Positions 35,055-44,700 of a stretch of 64,000 nucleotides of DNA are shown here, piece after piece. Source of the DNA: Hahella sp. CCB-MM4. Lineage in GTDB: Bacteria > Pseudomonadota > Gammaproteobacteria > Pseudomonadales > Oleiphilaceae. The translations under genes were made by a program, and so were the position numbers. The stretch covers positions 168,350-232,349 of the forward strand of contig NZ_MRYI01000007.1 of the NCBI RefSeq assembly GCF_002260525.1, read 5' to 3'. Each line of letters begins with the position of its first letter. Position 1 is the stretch's first letter. The notes beneath the pieces are model-generated. The model saw only the letters and a list, made by a program, of their open reading frames with translations. It was not told the DNA's origin and ran no database searches.

Positions 35055-36095
35055 ATGAAAATATCTTTATGCAGTGACAACATCGCAGGCGCATCAGAAG
35101 CGGTTATTGAAGCTATGGTACAGGCCGCCCGCATGGAGGCAATGCCCTATGGGAATGATGATCAGACTCGGCAGGTCGAGAGAATGATGTCGGAATTTTT
35201 TGAGTGCGAGGTAGACGTATTTCTGGTGTCTACCGGTACGGTGGCCAATTGCTTGAGTCTGAGCGTGATGACGCCGCCATGGGGAAGTATATTCTGCCAT
35301 CCGGAAAGTCACATCAATGTTGACGAAAATACCGCCCCGGAATTTTTTACCCATGGAGCGAAGCTGATCAGTGTTGAGGGTGAAAGTGGAAAGATGGACC
35401 CGAACAAATTAAGTCAGTTGATCAAGCAAAAAGTCAGTGATGTGCATGTTTCGCCGTCGTCGGCCGTGAGCCTGTCTCAGGTGACCGAGATCGGCAGCCT
35501 GTATAGCCTGGATGAAATACGCACGATCACTGATATCGCCAAGTCAGCTGGATTAAAGGTACATATGGACGGTGCGAGATTTGCCAACGCGTTGGTGTCT
35601 CTGGACTGTACAGCCGCTGAAATGACCTGGAAATCCGGCATCGACATCCTCTCGTTTGGCGCCACAAAAAATGGCGTGATGGCGGCAGAAGCCATCGTTG
35701 TGTTTAACCGGGATCTGGCATATGAGCTCGGCTATCGACGCAAGCGAGCCGGCCAGCTGCACTCAAAAATGCGCTTGCTGTCAGCTCAGATGATTGCCTA
35801 TCTGTCCAACAACCTATGGCAAAAAAATGCCCGACATGCCAACGCGATGACGGCGTTGTTGCAGGAAGGCTTAAGAAGCATTCCTGGTGTAGTCATCAAT
35901 ACCCCGGCCCAAGCCAATATTCTATTCTGCACCATGCCGGCCGCGATGATAGAACATCTGCAGAAAGCAGGTTTTTCCTTCTATGGCGGGCGTTGGGAAG
36001 AAGGCGTTATCCGGCTGGTGACCTCATTTCAAACGCCTGCAGAAGGTATTAATGCCTTTGTTCAATGTGCCCGGGATTTTGCCGCTTCAAGCTAA
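35055..36095 (+). CDS. Threonine aldolase-family PLP enzyme (beta-hydroxy amino acid aldolase)
   Basis: A 346-residue fold-type I PLP enzyme. The cofactor lysine is Lys205 in LSFGATKNG and the Asp contacting the pyridine ring is Asp172 in HMDGARFANAL. SDNIAGAS near the start matches the family opening. Members cleave L-threonine or related beta-hydroxy amino acids to glycine and an aldehyde. Glycine or aldehyde could link to the nearby oxidases. The 3' end overlaps the convergent AraC gene by 4 bp. Confidence 0.82.
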   Translation: MKISLCSDNIAGASEAVIEAMVQAARMEAMPYGNDDQTRQVERMMSEFFECEVDVFLVSTGTVANCLSLSVMTPPWGSIFCHPESHINVDENTAPEFFTHGAKLISVEGESGKMDPNKLSQLIKQKVSDVHVSPSSAVSLSQVTEIGSLYSLDEIRTITDIAKSAGLKVHMDGARFANALVSLDCTAAEMTWKSGIDILSFGATKNGVMAAEAIVVFNRDLAYELGYRRKRAGQLHSKMRLLSAQMIAYLSNNLWQKNARHANAMTALLQEGLRSIPGVVINTPAQANILFCTMPAAMIEHLQKAGFSFYGGRWEEGVIRLVTSFQTPAEGINAFVQCARDFAASS

Positions 36096-37015
36096 AATTT
36101 GGTATTGATAAGACGATCAGTGCTGAGCATTCGGTATTGGGAAGGCGTTACGCCATAGGCAACTTTAAATGCGCGATTAAAGTGACTCTGGTCATAAAAG
36201 CCCACTTCCGCCGCAATATCAGCGATTAGCGCATCCGGGGAGGAAAGGCTGGCACAGGCATGTTCCAGCCTTAGCCTCATTAACCAGGAGTGTGGGGCCA
36301 AGCCGGTTTGCTTCTGGAAACTTCGGATAAATTGGAAGCGTGACAAGTTACATAAACCGGCCAATGTGTTCAGAGTAATTTTGCAGTTCAGATTAGCCTC
36401 GCAATAATCTCTTACCTTATTACCCTGCTGCTGACTGAGTCGGTACTGTTCCGGCTGAATCACTTGGCGCTCGGCGCCCGCCAATAACTGATTAAGAGAT
36501 AGTGTCCATAAGCTGTCTTTATAAAGTTGGCTGGCGCAAGTCTCGTGATGAAAGGATTTTCGTAAGCGCAAAAAGGCCTGATACAGAGACGGATTCTCCA
36601 ACAAAGTCGGCGCCAGATTTGGCTGGGAAACCTTGTCCTGGCTGTCAAACAGAATTTCATTGATCAAAGCCGGTGGAACTCGAAAGGTCGTCAACTGATG
36701 TGAGCGATCGTCCGGACTGGCTCCATCATGGACTTGGCCGGGTGGCATCAGGCATAACATGCCTGGCCGTATATCCTGGGTATTACCGGAAATGCGCTGC
36801 CTTTGAATGCCGCTGGTTACAACGCCGATATGGTAATCAAGGTGAAAGTGCGGCTGAAAATGAAACTGCTGGAACAGGGCGTCGCTAATTACCAGGCCGG
36901 GTAGCTCGACAACATGCTGGTAACGAACAAACTCTTCTGTCGACACCGGTTCTTCTGAAGACACCGTCTCATCTGTAGACATCGGGTAACCGTACGGGGA
37001 AAAACAACGCTCCAT
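36092..37015 (-). CDS. AraC-family transcriptional regulator with cupin sensor
   Basis: A 307-residue regulator. The N-terminus has an acidic repeat (STDETVSSEEPVSTEEF) then a cupin-like sensor (FHFQPHFHLDYHIGVVTSG, residues about 38-60, and PGMLCLMPPGQVHDG). The C-terminal pair of helix-turn-helix units starts near residue 205 (LNTLAGLCNLSRFQFIRSFQK) and ends GVTPSQYRM. The ATG at 37015 is chosen for its GAGG upstream. It is convergent with the threonine aldolase gene and divergent from the YopT-type gene. Confidence 0.85.
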   Translation of the reverse strand: MERCFSPYGYPMSTDETVSSEEPVSTEEFVRYQHVVELPGLVISDALFQQFHFQPHFHLDYHIGVVTSGIQRQRISGNTQDIRPGMLCLMPPGQVHDGASPDDRSHQLTTFRVPPALINEILFDSQDKVSQPNLAPTLLENPSLYQAFLRLRKSFHHETCASQLYKDSLWTLSLNQLLAGAERQVIQPEQYRLSQQQGNKVRDYCEANLNCKITLNTLAGLCNLSRFQFIRSFQKQTGLAPHSWLMRLRLEHACASLSSPDALIADIAAEVGFYDQSHFNRAFKVAYGVTPSQYRMLSTDRLINTKF

Positions 37016-37143
37016 ACTAACCTCATTAAAAGATTTCTGCTTGTACTTTTGTGCAGTCTCCTTGCATCCAAATGTGATCTTTGCGTCGTCTCTATAAATG
37101 TGAATCGGTTTTGAATCACCAAATAACATACAAGGAGCAAGAC

Positions 37144-37797
37144 ATGCCAAATAGAGCCTATCCGCTGGACCGCGTTCAGCAACTGGTCAGTGACTATAAC
37201 GGTCTGTGTACGTGGGATTTCAGCCAGGGGTACCCGCTTCACTTTATTCAGGGGCCTGTGGGCAATGGAATCTGTATGGGATTGTCCTGCCATTGGGTCC
37301 AATATCACGCTTTGGATGATTCCCTGGTCAATCACCTTGGTGCTGTCTGGAATCCCAATACAAGAATATACAAGCCATTTAACCATCATGAACTGCAGCG
37401 GATATCTGCCTGGCAGCGAAGCCTGACTCGCTTTCCTGATTGGGTAATGGGCTATCAGGCATGGTTGCGGAACAACGGCCTGGGAATTCACTCGAACAAT
37501 CGAATACCTATGAACAGCAATGCTCTGAAAGCGGAGCTGGATCGGATAAAAGGTGGATATGCACTAATTATCCTGAGTGGACAAAACACCAGAGATTCAC
37601 ATGCCATTGCGGCCTATATTGGACAGGATGGCGAGGATGTGTGTTTCTTTGATCCAAACTACGGCGAATTCTGGTTCCAGGACAGGGATGATTTCTTTTT
37701 CTTTCTGCACCTGTTTTCCAACTTTGTCTACAACCGAAATCATCGTCACAATACTGGGTTTAACCGTTACGAGGTCGTTCGCATTTACAGGCAGTAA
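37144..37797 (+). CDS. YopT/AvrPphB-type (C58) cysteine protease
   Basis: A 217-residue protein with the three C58 residues in order: Cys44 in GICMGLSCHW, His153 in TRDSHAIAAYI and Asp170 in CFFDPNYGEFWF. This is the Cys-His-Asp triad of YopT and AvrPphB, which are effector proteases injected into eukaryotic cells. There is no signal peptide, as expected for a type III or other effector. No secretion genes are nearby. AAGGAG is well placed before the ATG. A toxin or effector role is inference; a housekeeping role is possible. Confidence 0.8.
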   Translation: MPNRAYPLDRVQQLVSDYNGLCTWDFSQGYPLHFIQGPVGNGICMGLSCHWVQYHALDDSLVNHLGAVWNPNTRIYKPFNHHELQRISAWQRSLTRFPDWVMGYQAWLRNNGLGIHSNNRIPMNSNALKAELDRIKGGYALIILSGQNTRDSHAIAAYIGQDGEDVCFFDPNYGEFWFQDRDDFFFFLHLFSNFVYNRNHRHNTGFNRYEVVRIYRQ

Positions 37798-38178
37798 CCG
37801 ATAGTTTGATGGAAAATTTAGACGGGTAGTGCTCAGTACAAATTTCGTTGCCGCCTACATGCCAGGGAGTATTGGTTACACCGCTTCCCTGGCCACTTTC
37901 TCCTCTTTTGAGTCGTACGATAGTGACTTTAATTTCTTCATGTAAGGAATTTCTATTCTTCTTTGGTCAGGTGTAATGCCAAATAATCGATCCCGCCAAA
38001 TCGGACCTGATATGCAGGCCTGCTGACGATGGATAATTCAGTCGTCTAGTGGAGGCTGTGTAAGCCAGGCCTCGCATCATTTGAAAGCAAAGTCGTGGCT
38101 AAAGTTTTAGTGTTTGTCTTTCTGACTTAAGTTGATCCGTGACCTACACTCAATATAGAAAAGTTTCAGAGAGTTTTT
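37798..38178. other. Intergenic region containing a decayed paralogue fragment
   Basis: About 380 bp before a binding-protein gene. Its first half resembles the 3' end of the gene at 39720-40355 (listed as a pseudogene). The rest holds the promoter of the binding-protein gene; nothing else is clear. Confidence 0.4.
37850..38005 (-). pseudogene. Degenerate fragment of the gene at 39720-40355
   Basis: On the plus strand, ACTTTCTCCT, ACTTTAAT, TCTTCA, GTAAGGAAT, CCAAATAAT and CCGCCA occur in the same order and spacing as in the 3' end of the 39720-40355 gene (39737-39845). On the minus strand the frame reads DYLALHLTKEE then a stop, against HYLVLPVAKQEE in the intact gene. CCTACATG, at the stop codon, is also shared. 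An inserted 33-bp hairpin (GCCAGGGA/TCCCTGGC, 37861-37893) lies within it. Confidence 0.6.
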
Positions 38179-38961
38179 ATGGCATTAGCGAAATCTATAT
38201 CAAAAGCTCCTATAAAAACGATGATCAAGTTAGGGCTGATGACATTATATTTATGCCATGTGAGCTTTGCATACTCAGGCACCTCTAAAGCTAGCGAAAT
38301 ACGAATATGCACTCCTGAGTGGGAATATTACGCTCAACGGGATGGTAATGGCTTGTACCATGAATTGTGGAAGGAAGTATTTGATGCCTATGGAATTCAG
38401 GCGTCAGTTCTATTCGCTCCATACAAAAGATGCAAAGAACTGGCGCGATCCGGGCATGTTGATGCATTTCCAGGTGGCTACCGCAGGGATATAAACGTCG
38501 GTAACCTTATCTATCCACACTGGTACATTGGAGTTGATATTATTTCCGTGGCTTATCGAAAGGGAACTATCAGTTCGTGGACAGGAACCTCGAATTTATC
38601 GGGCAAGGTTGTTGGTTGGGAGCGAGGTCTCCAATTTGATGTTGCTGGCATCATTACGGAGGATATCCACTTGGAGGAGTTTACCCATTTGGATGCTGCC
38701 CTGATGAAGCTCAATGCGGGACGGCTGGATTTTATCCTGGATTATCGTCAGGCACTAGAATCCACTCTGGCCGAACTGGAGCTTGAAGAAAGCATCGTGA
38801 TCCGAGCGAATGTTATAACAGGACAGGAATACTTTATGCTGTTTCATGACAATGAAAAAGGGAGGTTTCTTGCAGAGCACTGGGATAGAGTGATGAGAAA
38901 ACTGTCGGATGAAGGACGTCTACATTATCTGTACTCAAAGTTTGGTGACGAATCATATTAA
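38179..38961 (+). CDS. Periplasmic substrate-binding protein, SBP_bac_3-like
   Basis: A 260-residue protein with a signal peptide (hydrophobic 15-32, cleavage near AYS-GT). Family blocks: IRICTPEWEYYAQRDGNGLY, APYKRCKELARSGHVDAFPGG and LDFILDYRQALES. This fourth family member of the window again has no transporter beside it. The strand DFILDYRQ and loss of a clear lobe-2 helix suggest a divergent ligand. Confidence 0.8.
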   Translation: MALAKSISKAPIKTMIKLGLMTLYLCHVSFAYSGTSKASEIRICTPEWEYYAQRDGNGLYHELWKEVFDAYGIQASVLFAPYKRCKELARSGHVDAFPGGYRRDINVGNLIYPHWYIGVDIISVAYRKGTISSWTGTSNLSGKVVGWERGLQFDVAGIITEDIHLEEFTHLDAALMKLNAGRLDFILDYRQALESTLAELELEESIVIRANVITGQEYFMLFHDNEKGRFLAEHWDRVMRKLSDEGRLHYLYSKFGDESY

Positions 38962-39120
38962 ACTTTTGGTTTCTGTTGGTTTATCAGCAGGACTTGAGGC
39001 GAATTCACTTTTATCCGTAACTTGTTAAAGACACCCCGATGAATCTTCCTGAACAAGTCGTCCATGGCTGAGAAAAAGTCGGACAAGACTTTTTGCATAT
39101 AATTATTCAACCTCATCAGC

Positions 39121-39585
39121 CTATTGTCTCAAGCGAGCAAATAGCCAATAAGATAAAAAAGCAATGAATAATCCAGCCAATGGCCTGAACAGCATTTCCG
39201 GATGGACCCCTGGGGCTAACATCGACTCCTTCGGATTATCAGGGTTCACGTAAACAATTACCTCACCCACAGGAAGCTTCTCCAACCAATCTTCGGCGGC
39301 CTCCCGAGTACTTTGACGAGCATAGCCTGGATACAGAACGTCGCCGGTTAGTTCACGAACACCAGTGTGGTAGCGGTAAAAAAAACTAGCTTGATATTGA
39401 TAAGAGTTTACCGAATGATCGGCTCTTGATCGATTAACCTTGCTGGATAGAAGTACTCCTGGCACTTCTTGCCAGCCATACGAACTGACTCCCTTCAATA
39501 GTTCTCCTGCGCCAATGGCACACAACAATACGCCCCCCAACAACATGGCTGCACCTATCCAGAAGTCCATTTTTTTGATTAACAT
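39121..39585 (-). CDS. DUF3592-like membrane protein
   Basis: A 154-residue protein with an N-terminal membrane helix (residues 10-30), an external domain with VPGVLLSSKVNRS and YRYHTGVRELTGDVLYPGY, and a C-terminal helix. The phrase YVNPDNPKESML is a hallmark of DUF3592. Function is unknown. Confidence 0.7.
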   Translation of the reverse strand: MLIKKMDFWIGAAMLLGGVLLCAIGAGELLKGVSSYGWQEVPGVLLSSKVNRSRADHSVNSYQYQASFFYRYHTGVRELTGDVLYPGYARQSTREAAEDWLEKLPVGEVIVYVNPDNPKESMLAPGVHPEMLFRPLAGLFIAFLSYWLFARLRQ

Positions 39586-39654
39586 CTGAAGTGCATTCCC
39601 TATATTCGCTATTTACAGTTGGCTTATTTGACTTTTACGCGACCAAACGACGCA

Positions 39655-39691
39655 GTCGAGCGCAAAAAACGGCTCTGTGTTCGCGCTCGAC
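39655..39691. terminator. 9-bp stem-loop
   Basis: GTCGAGCGC (39655-39663) and GCGCTCGAC (39683-39691) pair perfectly around a 19-base loop. It lies downstream of the gene at 39720-40355. A terminator or RNA structure is likely. Confidence 0.45.
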
Positions 39692-39719
39692 CGTATTGTT
39701 TACATGATTTCCCTATTGC

Positions 39720-40355
39720 CTACATGGTTTTCCTGGTGACTTTCTCCTGCTTCAGAAGTGCAACGGCTACTTTAATATCTTCAGGTAAGGAATCGGCCTC
39801 TTCCTGTTTGGCCACGGGCAATACCAAATAATGAATGCCGCCATCAGAAGTCTTGACACTCGTGGCTATAATGACATCTGCCTCGGCAGCGGTGCCAAAA
39901 TAGCGCGAAACAATATCAGAAGGTGTCTCCGTGAGACCGGAAAGCCTGTCAGCCTCAGTGTTATCAAACATCAAGATTTCACCAGACTGTGACAGGGCTC
40001 TAAGTCGACTTTCTGTCTCAAGATCGAATGGGTAGGTGCTGATATCAACATATCTGAGATGTTCGGATTCGATAAAGTCATAAAGTTCAGAGCTCAACTC
40101 AGTGGAGGCCAGGGAAATCCACGGATTAGTATCCTGTATTTCGGCCAATTCTTCTTTACGCGTCTCTGTCGGCGTTTCCTGGGTAAAAAGGGGCTGCAGA
40201 TAGTCCTGGGGTTGTTCTTCGGTCGTGACTTTCTCGCTAACTGTCTGCCCGATAACTGTTGGATTTGAAGTGGCAACGTCAGGGAAGTATACAAAAGCCG
40301 CGGCCGCCAGAATGCAAAGAGGCATACACCAGAATGCCAATTTTCTGAAAGTCAT
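39720..40355 (-). CDS. Unknown membrane-anchored protein
   Basis: A 211-residue protein with one N-terminal hydrophobic segment (about 6-27) that anchors or exports it. The rest is soluble, acidic, and ends with a YLVLPVAKQEEADSLPEDIK stretch; no enzyme motif is seen. AAGGA precedes the ATG. A degenerate copy of its 3' end lies near 37.9 kb, which shows an older duplication. I do not recognise the family. Confidence 0.6.
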   Translation of the reverse strand: MTFRKLAFWCMPLCILAAAAFVYFPDVATSNPTVIGQTVSEKVTTEEQPQDYLQPLFTQETPTETRKEELAEIQDTNPWISLASTELSSELYDFIESEHLRYVDISTYPFDLETESRLRALSQSGEILMFDNTEADRLSGLTETPSDIVSRYFGTAAEADVIIATSVKTSDGGIHYLVLPVAKQEEADSLPEDIKVAVALLKQEKVTRKTM

Positions 40356-40485
40356 GGTGTGTTCCTTTTATTTGAATGGGAAAGTATTGGGTGTACTGGC
40401 ATCAGCCAGCACACCCCCCGGTTTTTGTTTGAGCACTGGTTTTTATTAAGCGCTTTATAATCAGGTGCTCATTTTGGATTGAGGG

Positions 40486-41394
40486 CTAATGATAGAGAGA
40501 ATCACTCCAGGATATGCTCACGGTTCGGCTGGCTTTAGTCCAAGTGTGGTAATCGGTATACTGCGGGTTCCAATAGATATCGGCGTACCAGGAGCACCAG
40601 TCGCGCGCAAAGTGGTAATGAGTTTTCCGCCAATTTGCTTCAAGTGTCAGTTGGGTAGTATCTTTCCCGTCATTTAAATCAGACTTGCGATACAGAATTG
40701 CAGCTTCAGGTCTGAAATCTGACTTCATGACAACAGGAAGCTGGTCGTAGCCGATGAGATTGGATACGTCACACCAGAGCCAGCCCTTCATTAGCCAGTG
40801 TTTTGGCGGCGTATTGTGTCTGATCGTCTTGTTGGAGATATCCCAGGTGACGCCGCCGTTAGACTGGGTATAGTTTGCCACCGTCCTGAACTCGGGCTGG
40901 TTATATGTGACCCTTGTCCCCCAGGAAGCTTCGCCACCGAGGCTTGGGGTTTCGAGGGAAATTCCCAGACTAAACTCCATAGACTCGCTGACCTGAGCTG
41001 TCTCAATGGTGTTGGCAGGTTTATGATCAATATGAGTCACCTGAGCACCGCCCTGCTGTCCGACTTTAAGTTGAAAAGCGGTTGGAAGGCTGTATCGATA
41101 ATAGCCAGTCATCCCCGATTCATTTAACGTGACAATTTTCGGAACATTGCTCATATCAAATCCAGACCCACCGTTGAGTATGAGCTTTGTTTCCTTGATC
41201 CCGTCAGGGATGTGGCTGCGATTCCATGCGCTCTGGACCGAATAGATGAGTCTGATTTTCTTATTCTGAGCATCGGTATCATTCAGCTCCATCAAGGAGC
41301 TGGTATAGGAACTTATATCTTCTGCCGCATGGGCGAAATTGGCTGCAACGCACAATAATGTTAGCGCTATAGGGATTTTTCGGGTGATATTCAT
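40486..41394 (-). CDS. Probable leukocidin/hemolysin-family beta-barrel pore-forming toxin
   Basis: A 302-residue protein with a signal peptide (cleavage near AHA-AE, residue 23). The middle has the leukocidin-like segment GEASWGTRVTYNQPEFRT, resembling the family motif in which a strand pair ends in TYNQ/SYxQxxYxT. The end is unusually rich in Trp, Tyr and His (TWTKASRTVSISW), as in membrane-binding rim regions. Leukocidin-fold toxins assemble into oligomeric pores. I am moderately sure; it could be a lectin-like relative. The ATG at 41394 is chosen for its GAGG. Confidence 0.5.
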   Translation of the reverse strand: MNITRKIPIALTLLCVAANFAHAAEDISSYTSSLMELNDTDAQNKKIRLIYSVQSAWNRSHIPDGIKETKLILNGGSGFDMSNVPKIVTLNESGMTGYYRYSLPTAFQLKVGQQGGAQVTHIDHKPANTIETAQVSESMEFSLGISLETPSLGGEASWGTRVTYNQPEFRTVANYTQSNGGVTWDISNKTIRHNTPPKHWLMKGWLWCDVSNLIGYDQLPVVMKSDFRPEAAILYRKSDLNDGKDTTQLTLEANWRKTHYHFARDWCSWYADIYWNPQYTDYHTWTKASRTVSISWSDSLYH

Positions 41395-41736
41395 TTTTGT
41401 TCTACCTCGCGTAAATGTTCCCAATGAGTTAAGCCGGTTCGATTTCTACTTTTCAAACTATCGGCAAGGGTATTATCCGAGAGTAGAGGTGAAGGCGGTG
41501 TCGCTTCTGAGTGAAGGCTATGTGAAATTCAGAATTTTTTTGGAGGAATTGATATACGCGCAACTTAATGACGTAGGAACGCCCAAAAAAACGCAAATGG
41601 GCTATTTATTGTCTTGGTCCATACTTCGAGTTTCCGCTTGGGGCTGTAGAATGTCTACAGCCCCTGGATAACGGGTTTTATGTCCCGTTGAAGGATATTT
41701 TCGGAAGAAAGCCGCCGGGGCTGAAGTCGAATGAAT
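41395..41736. other. Intergenic region with strong stem-loops
   Basis: About 340 bp between the toxin-like gene and the end of the RND gene. It has a 10-bp stem-loop (listed) and a weaker one from GCCCA to TGGGC (41581-41602). No gene is seen. Confidence 0.45.
41640..41664. terminator. Perfect 10-bp stem-loop, probable terminator of the efflux operon
   Basis: GGGGCTGTAG (41640-41649) and CTACAGCCCC (41655-41664) enclose a 5-base loop. It lies 73 bases past the end of the RND gene. Confidence 0.7.
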
Positions 41737-44700
41737 CTAATGAAATTTATTGTAGGGAAGCGAGGAAGATTCTCCGTTGCTTTCCAATAACACCAATACA
41801 GCAGGTAGAGTCACCAGTGTAAGTAGTGTGCCCAGCATAACGCCACCGCCTAGGGAGACTGCAATGGGTACCAGCCACAAGGCCTCCGGATCTGATTCCC
41901 AGAGCAGGGGCATAACACCGGCACAAGTTGTGACGGAAGTCAGAAATACTGGACGAAATCGTTGCATACAGGCACCCACAATGGCTTCTGTAACTGACAT
42001 GTCCAGCGCTATGTTTTTTCGATAAGCGTCGACCAACAATAGCCCATTGTTAATGAGGACTCCTGTAAGTCCTACCAGGCCAAATATGGATATCAAACTC
42101 AAAGGAATACCAACCACCCAATGCCCAAGTATCACCCCAACCAGGCCCAGCGGCGCCAATGCCAGAATTACCAGCGGATACCGATACGACCGCATAGGAA
42201 TCGCCATCAACGCAAAGATTATAAACAAGGCAAGAAGCGTTGTGGATAGTAGGCTTTCCACTGACTTCGAAGAATCCTTAACCTCACCCTCAATACTGTA
42301 ACTCACCCCCGGAAACACTGTTGATAGATTGGCCAGAAGGTTTCTTTCGGCCTCTTCAACAACTTCCTCCGGCGTCAGCGGTGGAAGCGTGCCAGCCTGA
42401 ACAATGAAAGAACGCCTCGCGTTGATTCTTAACAGGCTTGTGCTGCTTTGCGAATAGTCGATAGTGGCAATGGTCGATAGAGGAGCAAAAGACCCATTAG
42501 GGAGCGGAATCAACATCTCTCTCAGATTCGCCAGGGTTTGTTGGTAGTCATCAGGAAAACCGACCATTACTCGCCACTCCTGCTGGTCGTTTTGTATCCT
42601 CTGTGCTTCGACGCCATAGAAAGAAGCGCGTATCTGCTCACTCAACCAACGCTGGGTAACGCCGGCGGATTTTCCCTCTGGAGTAACTGCCAATACCACT
42701 TCACGAAACCGGGTACTTGTGCCGTCACGTATATCGATGACGCCATCGATACCAGCTAAATACTGCTTTACGCGGTGAATGGCTTCTTCAAGGTTGGCAG
42801 GGTCGTCACTTGATAATTGTATTGCCACCTGTTCGTCTCCACCGGAACCGCCGGAAATTGCCAAGGACGCTATCGATGGAAGTTTGGGCAGGCGCTCTCG
42901 CCAGAGTCGAGCGACCTCATGAGCATCAAAGGGAGCATTTTCAACGGCGGCGATTTCGATGTTGAAATTGATGGTCTGATTATTGATATCAATAAGGTAG
43001 CGCTGGATTGGTTCATAATTTAGTTGATATTGGTCTTTTATGTCGTCTCCGGTTAGAGACAGCGAATCTTCAAGTCGTCGGGCTATTTGTTCACGTTGGG
43101 GACGGGAAATATTGGCGTTCAACCGGAATGAACCTGAGACTTCGTAGTCGGCAATATCCGGAAGTATTGAGGTTCTGACAAATCCCATGGCGATGATAGC
43201 GATGGAAAGTGAAAATATCCCGGTCGCAGCCAGCAATATTTTCCATGGGTGATTTAGTGCCCAACGGAGTATAGGGAAATAGATTTCCTCGCATACTACC
43301 GATAACCCTCTGCCGGCTTTGCTCTGAACCCGGCCCCATAGTCCCTCAAGCCAGGTGATCATTGGATTTCGGGATGGGCGGGGAGAATGTCTCAGGTGAC
43401 CCGGGAGTATCAATTTGGATTCCAGCAGAGATGCCAGCAAACAACAGATCACGACAATGCCCAGACTCCCCATGCGGCTGCCCATTTCTCCTTTGGTGAG
43501 TGTGAGCGGAAAAAACGCAGCGATAGTGGTTAAGGCTCCAAAAGTTGAGGGAAGGGCTACTTTATCAGCGCCTGCGACGACGTTAGCCACGTTGTGTCCG
43601 TAGTTTTTCGTCTCACTGTATATGCTTTCGCCTATGACCAACGCATCATCTACAATCAGTCCCAGTGCGATCAGGAAGCCGAACAGGGTAATGGCATTCA
43701 GACTGATATCCATACCGCTGAAATAGAGAATTGCCATGGCCCCCATGATCGATACCGGGATTCCTGCTGCTGTCCAGAACGCCACTCGCCAATGGATGAA
43801 CACCCCCATAATCAAACAGATCAGTAGAAAACCGGTGAGGCCGTTTTTAATCAGCAGATTGCTGCGGGAGGTGAACTCTCGTGATTCATCCATCCAGGCC
43901 TCTACCTGTAAATGCCGACCCAACTTTTGCTGATATCCCACTAAAAATTCAGAGACTTCCTGACTGACAGAAGCCAGTCCTGCACCTGCATTTCGACGAA
44001 TATCCAGGGTCAATGCAGGGGATCCATTGAATCGGGAGGGGGAGTAATCCATAGCAGGCTCTGTGCGCACATCGGCCAGATCCCGTATTGTCAGCTGCCG
44101 ACCATCAGGTAATGATTTGACCGGAATCCTGAGAAAGTCCTCAGGTTTCACAGCCTGAGAGGTGGTCCGTAGATTCAGACGGCCACTTTGAGTTTCAATC
44201 ACGCCGGTGGACAGATTCAAAGAGTGGCGACTGATGGCTGTGGCAATATCATTAAGTGTCAATCCGTATTCATTCAAGCTCATTGGCATAACGGCAATAG
44301 ATACCTGCATTTCAGGAGGGTTCTGAATGCGGGCATAGCTGACCCCGGGCAATGCACTTAAAGCCTTTTCCAGGCGCTGGCCCTGTTCCAGCAGTGCCAA
44401 TATGGGCAAGTCGCCATAAAGACTGACGATCATCATTGCTTCGGTGGGTTCCGGTGCAGAAAACACCGGGCGTTCTGCATAGGAGGGGAAAGTGTCGATA
44501 GCATCCACGCGGGATTTGATCATATTCAGCATTCCGTCTTGGCTGGCCTCTCTGGTTAGTTCCACCGTTATCTGTGCCTGATCCTGCTCGGCAGTAGCGA
44601 GAATACGTTTTATTCCTGAAAGACCTGCCAGAGCCTGTTCAACTTTGAGGATAACCAGTCTTTCCACATCCTGTGGAGAAGCGCCGCGCACATCAAAAGA

